Source: Tenebrio molitor
Taxonomy: Eukaryota > Arthropoda > Insecta > Coleoptera > Tenebrionidae
Length of the DNA stretch: 64,000 nt
Direction: 5' to 3'
Assembly (NCBI RefSeq): GCF_963966145.1
Contig: NC_091050.1
Span: forward strand, 992,001-1,056,000
The position numbers and the translations under genes are program-made. The notes below the pieces were generated by a model. The model had not been told where the DNA came from. It saw only the letters and a list, made by a program, of their open reading frames with translations, and ran no database searches. The first letter of the stretch is position 1, and each line of letters starts with the position of its first letter. Below are positions 33,268 through 45,093 of the stretch, in pieces.

Positions 33268-33633
33268 ATTTGTCTAATGAAATCCTGGGCTAGGAAGGCG
33301 TTGGAAACCGTCAATTGTTGTGCTTTTTTAAAGCGTAGATTAATTGGAGCATGTTGACGGCTAACCTAAAATTTAGAGCCAAAAAAATCTTTCTTTTTTT
33401 TTTCTTTCTTTGCAATGTTTTACATTAAAAATATAATAACTTAACGATTCCTATTTTCGAAGCAAATATCTAAGGGCGCCCTTTGCTGAAAACAAACTTA
33501 TTCAATTATGTCCAGATTAAACATAAACAAATGTCATTCGTGTCAAACGGCGGGAAATTCAAACTTTACACTGTTCTAAACGGTTCCATTTTTCCAACGC
33601 CTACTTAGCCCAGGATTTCATTTGAACGCACGA
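33268..33633. repeat. MITE, family M2 (copy 3, opposite orientation)
   Basis: The body matches 3442-3809 in reverse complement (for example GCAAATATCTAAGGGCGCCC near 33463). The right end TTTGAACGCACGA is followed by TA; the left end has lost a few bases (TAATGAAATCCTGGGC). Confidence 0.75.
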
Positions 33634-34235
33634 TATTCGAAAACATTGTCATCTACTGGTCAGCTTCGTGTGCTTGATTGATTATTGATTATCCATTTTT
33701 CGTAAAAAGAAGTAACCTTCAGATCATTCTGACTGTCTTGTTGATATTAATATACTTCAATGTTTCAATAAAAAATGAATAGAAGGAGATTAAGAAAACC
33801 ATTAACAGTTCAGATCAATAATTCACGACAGAAATGTTTTAATTATTTATTACTATAGAGGGCGTTAATTAAGGACCTGACATCTTCACACACAATTATT
33901 TGTACACGTTTTATTGGGGATTCTCTAGACACCAAAATATGAATCTCATTTTTGAATGAACCGGAAGAACCTTTTTGGACCCAAGAATTCTGGAAAAACT
34001 GACCGTGAAGTTCTTGTGCTTCAAAATATTAAGATCAAGGTAATAAAAATCAAGTTTCGGGGAATCATTTGTAGTTGTATTTATTAATAAATTATTTTAA
34101 ACATCTTCACATTTATTAACAAATTTGGGCCATTTGAGCCTGAACAGCTTTTCCTACACATAAAAATAAATAAACGTCAAGCTTTGGCAACAATTATCTT
34201 CTTGAATCAATAAAACCTAATTGCAAAAGATTCAG
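33634..34235. other. 3' flank of PLA2-4, no gene
   Basis: A/T-rich spacer. The part near 34080-34230 resembles the flank of PLA2-5 at 39560-39725, so the duplication included the 3' flank. Confidence 0.5.
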
Positions 34236-35184
34236 TTAAAATTTTGGGCAGTCGAACCACTGGTACATCTTGGATTGTCGCCTGTTCATCGCATATGCAA
34301 CGCATTTACCTCTGCAACAATTTCAAAATAGAAACCACCAAATCACAAAAACCAAAAACTCACCTCTGTTTGTCCATGCAGGCGTGGATCGGGTAATCAT
34401 ATCTAAAACACTGAGGTCCCAAAACTGTGAAATATGTAAATCCTATACTCCTGGCCACCACATTGTTCGCATTTTTCAGACATTCATAAAATTTTCTGTC
34501 ACAATCGCAATGCGATCTCGTGAACAAACCAGTGTTGACTAAATCGTATTTGGTCGAATCTGCAGGAATATTGTCTGGACACAAATCGTGCTCTCTGCAG
34601 CATTTGTCGGTGACTGAGTATTTGCCTAGGTCGTCGTAGGACTTGGAGATGTTGCCGTCGCCACACCATTTGGTACCTGAAAGCAACAAGTTTCACAAAA
34701 TGTTTAGAATTTACAAAAATGCAACATTCTTCTAGGTAAAAATTTTTGATTTTCGAAAAAAATTCAAAATAGATTGGCATCTCTACCTGGATATATGGCT
34801 TTGACTCTTGACTTAAACTTGTCGACCTTCCCTTCCGACAGTGTTTTGTTACAATCTAACCCTTGAGTGTCCCTCGAAAACCTAACTTTGAAGGCATTTT
34901 TCCATTCACCGATTTTCCTCGACGCCTTCCTGATAAAGTCTCTCCCGAAGAAATCAAGTGTGCCGTGTTCCTCCCTATCTGGAAGATCCACTTTGTTGTC
35001 TTCTTCTGCGACCAACACCTCTTGCACTTCTTGGGGGACAAATCTACCGACAATACCTACAAGAAGAAGAACAATACAAAAAACCACATGCAGAAGGAAA
35101 ATACAAACTTTTTTGGGCGAGGGAGTCGTGTTGCAGGAGACAAACACCGATCAAAAACACCAATAAAACTGTCTTGAACAACAT
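34236..35184 (-). CDS. Secretory phospholipase A2, group III type (PLA2-4)
   Basis: Four exons on the minus strand: 35184-35109, 35056-34787, 34676-34364 and 34311-34236, 735 coding bases, 244 aa. Exon 1 is the signal peptide (KTVLLVFLIGVCLL). Exon 2 encodes an unusually long, charged 90-residue segment between signal and enzyme, ending KAIYPG. The catalytic exon has KWCGDGN and CCREHDLC; the last exon ends YQWFDCPKF. The junction into the last exon uses TTGCAG followed by A, because the alternative acceptor would create a stop. It is a close duplicate of PLA2-5, with identical exon lengths. It should be a secreted Ca2+-dependent phospholipase; whether the N-terminal segment is removed as a propeptide is not known. 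Confidence 0.88.
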
Positions 35185-36409
35185 TGTACACTCTTCTGAT
35201 TTCAGTTGCAGTTGTGAAGAGGTGAACGCGTCGATGCCAAATGTGATAATACAAGTTTTTGATCAATCACTGCGATATAAAGAAAAAAATTAACCTTGAT
35301 AGTTCCCACCGTTGTACTAAATCATATCATAATTACGAGAATCGCTACTGTTTTCCGTGTAAAACGTGTGCATGGTAATGTTTTCTCGATGTGTTCAACA
35401 CCGCAGGGATATTACACGTTTTATTGATGACAGCCGAAGACTGATGATGGGGATTTTTGAGTGGATGATGCTTCCTATTGTGGGCGGGAGTTGTGGAATG
35501 ATTATTTCATTCATATTTTACACACTACTACGAAGTGTGTAACCACCAATTATCACTGTTAGAAACTTCTTCTTATCTGGTGGCAAAGCGTTCGCACTGG
35601 ATTTTCCGCTGACCTTTCGCTGACAAATACAGAACTTTGATGGTTTTTCTTTTGGAGTGTAATGACTTTGGTACTTCTCAGACGATTTGGAAAACCAAGA
35701 TGAATAACTTCTGGAATTATTTCAAATTTGTGCCGTAATGAATCCAGAAGATCTAAAGACATTTATACTAATGAATTATTTATATATTTCTGTTGTGAAA
35801 ACACATGGATTCTCAAACAAGATCATCTCGTTGTCACAAGACAAGTAGACTCTTTAATTAGAAATAAGATACGAAGATGATGCTATTGAGTAATGTAATT
35901 AACAAGTAAAAAGTTATCAAAGGTGTATCGATTGCTTCAGGTTTATGAAAAGGTATAAAAATAAATACCGAGAAGTGATTTTTAAAATGTTTTATTGGTG
36001 TGTATCAAAGTTTTACGCATGTGGGTTCAAATGGTTAAATACAAATATACATATAAAGTCCATTCAAAAGTCAAAAAACCACCAACGTCGCATTTTCCTC
36101 GATAATTACTATCTGCAACGTTGTTTAGTGTAAAATTTGGCGTTTTGAGGTTAAGTGTTTATTAAATGTCTTGTTTTTCTGGGCATGTTTAAGTAAAAAT
36201 AATAAGAATCAATAAATAAATGAAACGTGCTGCTAATAAAACAATATGAACGGAATTCAAAGCAATTGAATTTTATTTTGAATCAAATAAATGTCATAAT
36301 TTATAGTTACCAACTAGTATGAAAAAATATCTACCTAGGGTTTTTTAAATTTTACCAACCTAAAGCAACAGGTGGTAGTTTTTTGAATGGACTTTAACAA
36401 CACAAAATA
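35185..36409. other. Gene-free stretch between PLA2-4 and OR4
   Basis: Holds the PLA2-4 5' flank (35185-35420 matches 40690-40930) and A/T-rich spacer. No coding region is supported. Confidence 0.45.
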
Positions 36410-36740
36410 TTCGCGCGTTCAATGAACTCCTGGGCTGGGAACCGTTGGAAACCATCAATTGTTGGTTTTTTACAGCGTGGATTAATTGGAGCATGTTGAC
36501 AGCTAACCTAAAATTTACAGCCAAACAATTTTTCTTTTTTTCTTTCTTTGCAATGTTTTAGATTAAAAATAGAACAACTTAACGATTCCTATTCTCGAAG
36601 CAAATATCTAAGGGCACTCTTTGCTGAAAACAAACATGTTTAATTATGTCCTGATTAAACATAAACAAATGTCATTCGTGTCAAACGGCGGGAAATTTAA
36701 ACTTTACACTGTTCTAAACGGTTTTCATTTGAACGCGTGA
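36410..36740. repeat. MITE, family M2 (copy 4)
   Basis: The left end TTCGCGCGTTCAATGAACTC follows a TA. The body matches the copy at 33268-33633. The right end CATTTGAACGCGTGA has lost the inner part of its arm. Confidence 0.75.
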
Positions 36741-36848
36741 CATAATAAACAATTTAAACAATGGTTTTAATTCCCAACAGAAATGCACATTTTCATTGCA
36801 AGTATCTACTACTCGGGGCTTTAATTTGTAGATAGCTCAGTTCTAAAA

Positions 36849-38466
36849 TTACCAATTGAAGTCAACTATAGATATAAAGACCGAAATCACTGAATAGACC
36901 ATTCTACATAACTGTAAGATAACGATTTGTTATTCACCATAGCAACATTTTCTGAAAACATTACTAACAGCAACTCCACTGGCATAATTGATTGGAAGCA
37001 GCGCAAAAAATTCAATTTTTACAGGTTCCAGACTGTTGCACAAAGCGATCAACAGCATTTTTTTATTTTTGCTATTCCAGTTGTACCATTTTTGTTCAGT
37101 TAAAGCCACGAAAATTTTCTCCGTCTAAAATTTGCTCGCGTTAAAGAGCACGATCAATACAAATTGTTTTTACCTACCTCATCTTGGATACTTTGACCGG
37201 AGCAAAAGGAAATTAAGAAGATCAACAAGCCCGTGCCACCCATAGTTGTAAAACGTAAAACGCCATTGTATCCATCTCCGAACTACAAGAATTTCAAGTG
37301 GGAAAAGTGTTAAAATGAGAAGAAAGTGTTCGAAACCTGATCGAGTATGTAAATACAACAAAATCCTATTACTGAAACAGTTCCAGCCAAAAAAGATGGC
37401 GTTACATCCGCCGCCATTTTATTTAAACTGCCGGTTTTCATTCTGAAATCAAAACAAATCTTTCGAACCATTTCTGTCTGAACAGAATAAGTAGTAAATG
37501 ATTTGACAAGATTGTAAGAAGAGTTGTCAATTGGTTCTTTTGCAGTTTGTCTTTGGAGAAACCATAGACAATGAAATCTAGATATCTGGCACTCCAGCTT
37601 GGAGTGAAATAAGTCTAGTTCTGATTGACACTGTTGGATACTCACCCAATTGCCTCATTATGCCTCTTAATGCAGAATTTTATTCTAAATCCAATCTCCT
37701 CTTGATACGCTTCATCATATACACTTTCGTCGTCATCGCGATCACCCATTTTCCCGATGTACTCGTTCAACATATACAACTGAAATTTTATATGTTGTGT
37801 AATATACAACATATGAAAAGCGTGTGCAGTTGACACAAAACCAATAACACACAACGCTAATTTCAGGAAGATGTCCAGAAATATGTTTTGAAAGGGCAAC
37901 CAATCTCTTTGAAGTCGAACCAAAAAAACTGTGTCGCTTTCCTTGCTATTTGGGTAAACGAAAGACGCAACAGAGAGCACACCAAAGACTGCAGTCGTTG
38001 CCGCAGCGATATTGATGTACCTCGCCTCACTGATTATTTTTGATTTAACATGTTGGCCAGCACACCCAGCATCCCAAAATATCATCAAATCCAGAATATC
38101 ATCAATCATTCCGTCGTTTTTAATCAAGACAAATATCATAAATGCCGGCTAGAAATTTGATCGACAGTTATATGATTAAGAAGAAAGAAGAGTGTTACGT
38201 ATGCCATTAGTAAGAAATGTGGTCCGTAGCAAATCATGTCGTGGAGATTGAAGACAAAAATGAACGCGAAGATGTACAAGAGTACATATAATGCGTTAAA
38301 GCAGAAAGTGTACTTTAGGACAAACTTCACCCATTTTAGCTGGTAAAGGTCATAACACAACAGTCGAACTGTTTTTATCGGGTCATCTGAAACGAACAAA
38401 AACTATAAAGGTGAAACATTATAGCAACAACGTACCCGTCATAGTGTTTTGGTAGTGGTAATTCAT
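36849..38466 (-). CDS. Odorant receptor OR4 (7tm_6), intact
   Basis: Seven exons on the minus strand: 38466-38436, 38386-38199, 38148-37646, 37442-37337, 37282-37178, 37124-36969 and 36911-36849, 1152 coding bases, 383 aa. The penultimate exon is 156 bases, as in OR1-3, and carries the OR signature KWYNWN...MLLIAL...LEPVKI. The last exon LCRMVYSVISVF is the typical final helix and tail. Every junction has a GT/AG pair and matching phase. OR4 and OR5 share all internal exon lengths, so they are duplicates of one another. They are distant from OR1-3, whose 5' half is one exon. The product is expected in olfactory neuron membranes with Orco; the ligand is unknown. Confidence 0.88.
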
Positions 38467-38965
38467 TATTCTGTTAGTTTTTTGTTGGGTCAGAAGAAGT
38501 TGTCATAACACTTTTTGCGTTTGGAGAACTTCAAATGTGTTATTAGTTGTACTCGAAAAAATGCAACCAACTCTCTTGGTACATTTTGTGCTACTGGTTG
38601 ACTTCTTATGGGTTCATTGATTATTCGTTTGCAGCAAAAAGACGTCACTTTCTGACGATTGTACATGTTTTGTTAATATCGATAGCAATAAGGATATAAA
38701 TAATAAATATTCACAGGGATATTAACAAAGTCATTATTTCTTTGGAGGGTTGATTATTCCCCATGAATCATTTCAATCGCTAATAATAGATGGCAAAAAG
38801 AAGCCTTCAGGGAAACTCAGTCAAACGGAAAGATTTGAGTCATTGACATTGGAAGAGATTCAAATGAGAAATGAGATGACATATGGAATGAAGGTAATCC
38901 TGAAGGTCTTCAACTAAAATTGTTTCACATGCATGCTTTCAAGATAACTCTTTACTTAATATTTA
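38467..38965. other. Upstream flank of OR4
   Basis: A/T-rich and non-coding; no promoter element was identified with confidence. Confidence 0.4.
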
Positions 38966-39411
38966 TACAGGGTGTCTCAAAATTCGCGAATTCCGAATTC
39001 AGAGCGTGATAGTGAAGGACCCAGAGGAGCTCGAAAAATACTTTAATTTTGTTCAATACATAGCAGCCTTCATATTCACAGTGACAAAATACTATTCTAG
39101 CTACGTTGCCGTTTCATTTTTAAGAAAAATTACAAAAATTTAAGATTTTTTTACTCCAAAATAAAGCTATTCCTCAACAAATTGTTTTACGTTATTATTT
39201 TCCACAATCATTTACACCATAAATAACAATAAACACTGAACTTTTCAGCGTGTACTTGAAGAAAACGCAGTTCAAAGAGTGCACCTCCAGACCAATGTAT
39301 CTTTGTGGGGGGAGTCCCGATTTTTTTTTACATATTTCCATATTTGGACTACTGAAGTGATCCCCTACAACGCTCTGAATTCGGAATTCGCGAATTTTGA
39401 AACACCCTGTA
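38966..39411. repeat. TIR element, family R1 (copy 2)
   Basis: TACAGGGTGTCTCAAAATTC to AACACCCTGTA with inverted subterminal arms (GAATTCCGAATTCAGAGC). The interior matches 4774-5194 closely (CAATACATAGCAGCCTTCAT, AGCTACGTTGCCGTT). Non-coding. Confidence 0.8.
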
Positions 39412-39727
39412 TAATGCATTATGTTTCTCAACAAAACCCATGTTAATTATAGCATTGTTAGGAGAATTGTTAATCGGTTCACATAAAAAGGTTCGTGCAC
39501 TGTGAGGCCAACTAAACAAAAAAAAACAAATAAAACAGTTCGGATAATTTATACATTTATTAAAATAAATTACTTTTTAAATCATCACATTAATTAGCTA
39601 ACATCCGGTTTGGACAACTTTATAGTAAACTGGTTTTTCCACATATAAAAACAAATAAACGTTTAGCTTTGGTAACAACTAACAAGTGTCTTCTTAAATG
39701 AATAAAACGCAATTATCAATGCTTCAG

Positions 39728-40656
39728 TTAAAACTTTGGGCTGTCGAACCACTGGTACTTCTTCGGCTCCCTCTTGTTCGTCACATACGCAACACATTTA
39801 CCTCTGCAACAAGTTCAAATTAAAAACCACCACCAAATCACTACAACCAACAAATTACTTCTCTTCTTCCACACAAACGTCGATCGGATAGTCATATCTA
39901 AAACACTGAGGTCCCAAAACTGTGAAATAAGTAAATCCTATACTCTTGGACACAGTACTATCTGCATCCTTCAGACATTCATAAAATTTTCTGTCACAAT
40001 CGCAATGCGATCTCGTGAACAAACCAGTGTTGACTAAATCGTGTTTGGTCGAATCTGCAGGAATATTGTCTGGACACAGGTCGTGCTCTCTGCAACACTT
40101 GTCGGTGTCTGAATATTTGCCTAGGTCGTCGTAGGACTCGGAGATGTTGCCGCCGCCACACCATTTGGTACCTGAAAGAAACAAGTTTAGCAAAATGTTT
40201 AGAAGTTTAAAAAAAAAACTAGACACTTCTAAAGCCAGGGAAGTATAATATTTCTACCTGGATATATGGCTTTGATTCTTGACTTAAACTTGTCGAGCGT
40301 CCCTTCTGACAGTGTCTCGTTACAATCTAACCCTTGAGTGTCCCTCGAAAAGGTGACTTTGATGGCTTCTTTCAGTTCACCGAGTTTCCTCGAGGTCTTT
40401 CTGAGAATGTCTCTTCCGAAAAAATCAAACGTGCCGTGTTCCTCCTTCTCTGAGACATCCTCAGTGCTGTCTTCTGTTGCGACGAAAACTTTTTGAACCT
40501 CTTGGGGAACAAGTTTATCGACAATACCTACAAGAAGAAGAACAATACAAAAAAAAACAGATGGAGAAAAAAATACAAACTCTTTACGGCGAGGGAGTCG
40601 TGCTGTGGGAGGTTAACACTGATCAAAAACACCAATAAAATCGTCTTGAACAACAT
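39728..40656 (-). CDS. Secretory phospholipase A2, group III type (PLA2-5)
   Basis: Four exons on the minus strand: 40656-40581, 40527-40258, 40171-39859 and 39803-39728, 735 coding bases, 244 aa, identical in every exon length to PLA2-4. Signal peptide KTILLVFLISVNL, then the 90-residue charged segment ending KAIYPG, then the catalytic exon with KWCGGGN and CCREHDLC, and the end YQWFDSPKF. All catalytic features of group III PLA2 are kept. It lies on the far side of OR4 from PLA2-4, so the duplication or a later insertion placed an odorant receptor between the two. It is likely secreted and Ca2+-dependent. Confidence 0.88.
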
Positions 40657-41428
40657 TGTTATCGAAAAAACACAAACTTAAAAAAAATTATGAATTGATT
40701 GGATTTGTTCGGATTTGGCTGAATTGTGCACACCCAGACGCGTGAAAGCAAAATGATAATAACAGTTTTTCATCAATCACTGCGATATAAAGACAAAAAC
40801 TAACCTTGATAGTTCCCACCGTTCGTTGTAGTAAATTATAGATAATTACTGGAAACGTGTTTTCCATGTAAAACGTCTGGCTGCTACAGTTCTTTCGACG
40901 TGGTCAAGACCACAGGGTTATTACACATTTTGTTGATGACGAAAAACTGGAAAATACAGTTCTGCCTACCTTGGGGTGGTTCTGAAAGGATGATGATTCC
41001 TAGTGTGGGAGGATTTTGTAGATCAAGGTTCCTTGGTTCACTGTAGATTGTACTACCGTGGTTTCTGGTTTAGATACTTAGATAATTACGATGTTATATT
41101 TAAAAAATCGCAGTAGGCATATGCGACTAAGCACATTATTGAGTAAACACTCAGCAGATGTGGCAAACATTCAGAAATCAAACAGCGTCAATCATTTTAA
41201 TTTATTTGCAACAATTTGGAAGGTATGAATTTTCGAAGGGACCCCTGCAATTCGAAATTCTGGTAAAAAAAAGCGCCACTGATCAAAAACGATCGCAGAT
41301 AAGTATAAACGACCTGTATAAATTTGATTCATAATTTAGCATAGAATTCAAAAATAAAATCAAACTGGGTAGGTACCGTTTAAAAAAAACATAACTTTAG
41401 TGTTTTTATAATATTGAGACACACTGTA
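40657..41428. other. Upstream flank of PLA2-5, no gene
   Basis: The first 280 bases match the PLA2-4 upstream region (for example CACTGCGATATAAAGA at 40778 and at 35268). The rest is A/T-rich and featureless. Confidence 0.5.
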
Positions 41429-42561
41429 TATACGAGGTGGGTGCCTCAGCTAAGACTTTCAAGCCTAAAAACTCAGTTATTTTCCAGCAGATTTTTGTGA
41501 AATTTAAAATGCAGATATTTTGGACGGTGAAGAATAAAATCCCGTTAATGCAATCACCCAAGTCTTAAAAACGTAATTTTTACATGCCTTTTTAAAATGT
41601 TGAATCAATTAAGATTTACATAAAAAATTGATCGTCAATAAAAAATGCTGTAGGGAAAAACTCGTCCTTGAAAGATGTCTGGTTTCCAAGAAAAAAGCAA
41701 AAAACTGTGTTAAACGTGGCTGCAAGTGCAAAAACGTAGACGCGTATGAAACAAACGCGCAGTTTTGCAGAATTTTGGTCATCCCTTTTCCCAGATGCGC
41801 AGGTGACATATTTGACGTTATCTTGCTAATCTTACAAACACTTACAAAGTTAAAGACAACATTTGGACGTAATTTATTATACTGGATGCTTTAATTCTTC
41901 CATAAAGGACTAAAACACGATCGGGATATTTTAGCAAGGTAATTTAGTTCACGTACGCTTCCTGTGTCTTCAAATAAATTGACGACTCTCTTAACCTTAC
42001 ATTTTGTAAAGCCTACATTTGGATAGTGTTCCACGAGAAAACGAACTGTGTCATTGAAGTTCTTACGACACTCTCCATAGGCAATTTTTTTTTCCTTTTT
42101 CAACAATATTGAAATTTCTGCCGCTGTATTCTATTTTTAGAGTATTTTCAATAAATTTTCACAATTTGACGTTTCTAATAAAGCGCGCCCAATTTTGACA
42201 GACTTTAAAGGGTGTACAAAATGTTGCTTGGCAATTAATCATCAATTGTTTCAAAAGGTAACTGCTCAAATACCTTCAAATTTTACATTAAATTTTTAAC
42301 GACAAAATCTAATCTTTTCGTTGAATCAGACAAGTGATTTACTTAATTGTTTGTGTAGACCCTTATTTTTTAATGTTTAACAATCTAATAATAATCGTGC
42401 ATTATTTTCGATAAAGGAAACATGTGTTAAAATTACATTTTTTAACTTGGGGTAATTTTATTATTACTAATTGAACCTTCACGGTCTAAAATATCTGCAT
42501 TTTAAATTTCATAAAAATCCGTTGGCAAATAACAGAGATATTAGCTGAGACACCTTGTATA
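41429..42561 (-). mobile_element. DNA transposon remnant with about 100-base TIRs
   Basis: The left arm from 41429 (GAGGTGGGTGCCTCAGCTAA) and the inverted right arm ending near 42561 (GGTGTCTCAGCTAATATCTC on the minus strand) share TTTATGAAATTTAAAATGCAG and flank a 1-kb interior. On the minus strand 42100-41890 reads AYGECRKNFNDTVRFLVEHY and then VVNLFEDTGSVRE. This resembles the helix-turn-helix found at the start of many insect DNA-transposon and mariner-like proteins (etGSV motif). No DDE domain remains. Confidence 0.6.
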
Positions 42562-43285
42562 CCGCAATATTTTCCGAATGTGCAGTAGAAGCGTAGCTAT
42601 CATCTAGAAAAAAGTCAAAGTTGATATCTTTAATAACAAACAAGTTATGGAGCTTTTTTGCAACTCTGGGACACTTGTATGTAATAGATTTAACGATTTG
42701 TTCGACAGAAACTTAGAAAAAAATTCAAACTTAATTAAAATAATATGAAAACACGTACTTAAATGAAGCAGCAAAAGGAAACCAAACCTATGGCAGTAGA
42801 GAATGTCGCAATTCGCTTATTTCATTTCTCACAAAACATCTGATTGAGAATGTTAAAATTTTGTAAATAAGAGGAGTACTTAGTTGGGTACTGTTACGTT
42901 ATTTATTCTCCCTTTTGGTGAAATTTTCCCAAAATAACGATTTAACAGACTTCGGGACCTCCGAGTGATTTAATAAAAAGATATATTTTCACTCCGTCCT
43001 GCACATGTACAAATCTGACTATTTTCAACAAAAAAAAAACGTTTCTCTCACTAAATAATTATGCACAAAATGAAGGTTTGTGCCCTCGCCGCGATAAATA
43101 AAAAAAAAGAAAAACTCTCGAAAAGTACAAGGGTTCAAAAACAAAATTTAAAAAAAGAGGGGAACCGAAAGCGAAACCCGATATCGTCCTCGACGCTATT
43201 CTTCTACGCCGCCCACGATCGGCGGGACCGTTCCCTCGGGCATCACCTCGTTTCCTTGGATCCTTGGTAGTTAATAGAACAATAA
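42562..43285. other. Gene-free stretch
   Basis: A/T-rich, no supported gene; the first 60 bases after the element and the rest show no repeat partner in the window. Confidence 0.35.
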
Positions 43286-43761
43286 ATGGACGAGAAAGAC
43301 GTGCAAATCCTATTATTACAAAAGGAAATGGACACACAAGCAATCCTCTCAAAAAAGGACCTGGACGCACAAGTAGCTCTGTCAAAAAAGGACCTTGAAG
43401 CACAAGCATTGATAATGGAAATTAAACTATTAAAAAAAGATTTGAAACGATTGGAAGAAAAATTGGTAAGTTCATGATATTGATTGTTTAATGGAAATTT
43501 CCATTGTTATTTTTTAGGTTGCCAAAAATTGGCAATGCCCTTACATTACTGCAACAACTAACAATTAGAGAATTCCTGCGAAATTTCGAAGAAGAGCATC
43601 TCCCAACTGATGGTCCAAGAAACGCCAGATGGAACAAATTCATAAATGTACAACAGGAAAAATTAAATGAATGGTATTTTACAAAACCAGAGGACTTCAT
43701 GCGTACTATTGGGGACACGGGAAGCTGGGCAGATGTGTCATTCTGTTGTCAAAATTTCTAA
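43286..43761 (+). pseudogene. Unrecognised coding fragment with coiled-coil start
   Basis: 43286-43477 is open from an ATG and encodes a short hydrophilic repeat (LSKKDLDAQ and LSKKDLEAQ, nine-residue units) that would form a coiled coil. 43519-43761 is open in another frame and encodes LTIREFLRNFEEEHLPTDGP and KPEDFMRTIGDTGSW. A GTAAGT at 43467 and a TTTTTTAG before 43519 look like splice sites, but joining them changes the frame and gives an early stop. I do not recognise the family. It may be a broken gene or a retroelement piece. Confidence 0.3.
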
Positions 43762-43791
43762 ACCATACCTTAGCTACTCATAACCAAGCTT

Positions 43792-44037
43792 TTAATGTTT
43801 GGCATATTTGTCATTTTGACATTTCTGCACGATCAAATTCACCGTACATTTTGGAATCCCCAAAGTCGAGACTTGCCGCTGTGACATCCCGCTTTGAACA
43901 AGAGCTATTGCTCGAGACTTATTAAAAACTGATACAGCTGGCATTTTGCAAAAATTGATATATTTCAAAGTTAATTTAACAGTTTTTTTGAAAATATCAA
44001 TCATAATGACGGTAAAGGTAGGTACAATGGCCGGCAA
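43792..44037 (-). pseudogene. Tc1/mariner transposase N-terminal fragment
   Basis: The minus strand reads VFNKSRAIALVQSGMSQRQV followed by GIPKCTVNLIVQK, the first helix-turn-helix of a Tc1-like transposase. Nothing of the DDE domain follows. It abuts the inverted repeat at 44029-44152. Confidence 0.55.
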
Positions 44038-44152
44038 AAAAAATTAGCCATCCCATCACTTTTGTGTTACGTCAAAATCCAAATGTATAATTAATGCTTC
44101 TTTGACACTGACATTTAAATGAATACTAATTTTTTTTGCCGGCCATTGTACA
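44029..44152. repeat. Inverted repeat with GTACAATGGCCGGC ends
   Basis: GTACAATGGCCGGCAAAAAA at 44029 and its inverse ending at 44152 enclose about 85 bases. It is probably a short non-autonomous derivative related to the Tc1-like fragment next to it. Confidence 0.6.
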
Positions 44153-44815
44153 TTTACATTGCCACTTTTTGAAATGACAATAACAGACTGCCCAGGATTC
44201 CATGTCCCTCTGCTGTACCTAGGTAGGAATTAATTTTAACAAAAAAGTAATAGGTAGCCAATTTTTGTAGCGGTGAACAGTATTTATGCATCTATAATGC
44301 CTTCAAATAAATAAATTTTATTTTTTTTAATTTAGTTTTAAAGTCATTTTCCTACTTGACATAAGTGATGGGACACCTGTATATGTCAAAAAGTTTGACA
44401 ATCTTTATTTCCTAAATATCTGCCAAATTGCATAATAAAACAAAACCACAGAAGTTTATGGTCTTAAACGATGTACCTTATTCACCTAGTACCTACTAGC
44501 TGTTGGTGTTAAAGTGCAACTGGAAAATATACTAAACATTCTAACTTCAACATCTTGTATTCAACTATTCACCTGATCACCTACAGAAAGGTGATTCGTT
44601 TTTACCAGGAAGTAGTGGGGTAATTGTGACTTTTAACTACGCACGAAAGACACAATTTACAGTAAAAATAGCATCACCACTACGTTGCAGACAAAATAAG
44701 GAATCGATTGAGGTATAAATGAATGCCGTTCGTTCGCTTTTTATTAAAAAACTTGCGACTTTTCTACCCCCATTTCGAGGTTAAAAATGAGTACTTGTCA
44801 GACGCAGAACCGTCA
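44153..44815. other. Gene-free stretch
   Basis: A/T-rich. GTGATGGGACACCTGTA at 44368 resembles a lone Tc1-type end. No gene is supported. Confidence 0.4.
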
Positions 44816-44827
44816 GTGGGTGGGAAC

Positions 44828-45000
44828 TGGGAATTATGAATTTCTCACCTTGCGCAAGGGCCATGACCAATTACTCGCGACAATTTCTAGCCTTGCGCAG
44901 GACCCATTAAGGCGGGAGTTATGAATTTCTCACCTTGCGCAGGGGCCATGTCTATTTATTGCTGATCCACTCGCGACAATTTCTAGTCTTCTGTAAGAGC
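44828..45000 (+). repeat. Two-copy tandem repeat of about 85 bases
   Basis: GAATTATGAATTTCTCACCTTGCGCAAGGGCCATG...CTCGCGACAATTTCTAGCCTT occurs at 44830-44900 and again, with a small insertion, at 44915-44995. It leads directly into the TCAGG tract. Confidence 0.6.
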
Positions 45001-45004
45001 CGTC

Positions 45005-45093
45005 AGGTCAGGGTCGGGTTAGGGTCAGGTCAGGTCAGGTCAGTGTCGGGTTAGGTCAGGTCAGGTCAGGTCTGAATCGAGTTAGGTCAGGTC
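45005..45093 (+). repeat. Interstitial TCAGG (telomere-type) repeat
   Basis: About 90 bases made mostly of TCAGG units (GGTCAGGTCAGGTCAGG) with some variants TCGGG and TTAGG. (TCAGG)n is the telomeric repeat described in many beetles, replacing the insect TTAGG. Both motifs are mixed here. It is flanked by ordinary sequence on both sides, so it is interstitial. Confidence 0.75.

Noticed and set aside
43059..43409. A 116-aa minus-strand ORF (Leu/Phe/Arg-rich)
   Set aside because: It is the antisense of the coiled-coil block at 43286 and continues through unrelated sequence.
44828..45093. A CRISPR-like array
   Set aside because: Two long tandem copies and a five-base satellite in an insect genome; no repeat-spacer structure.
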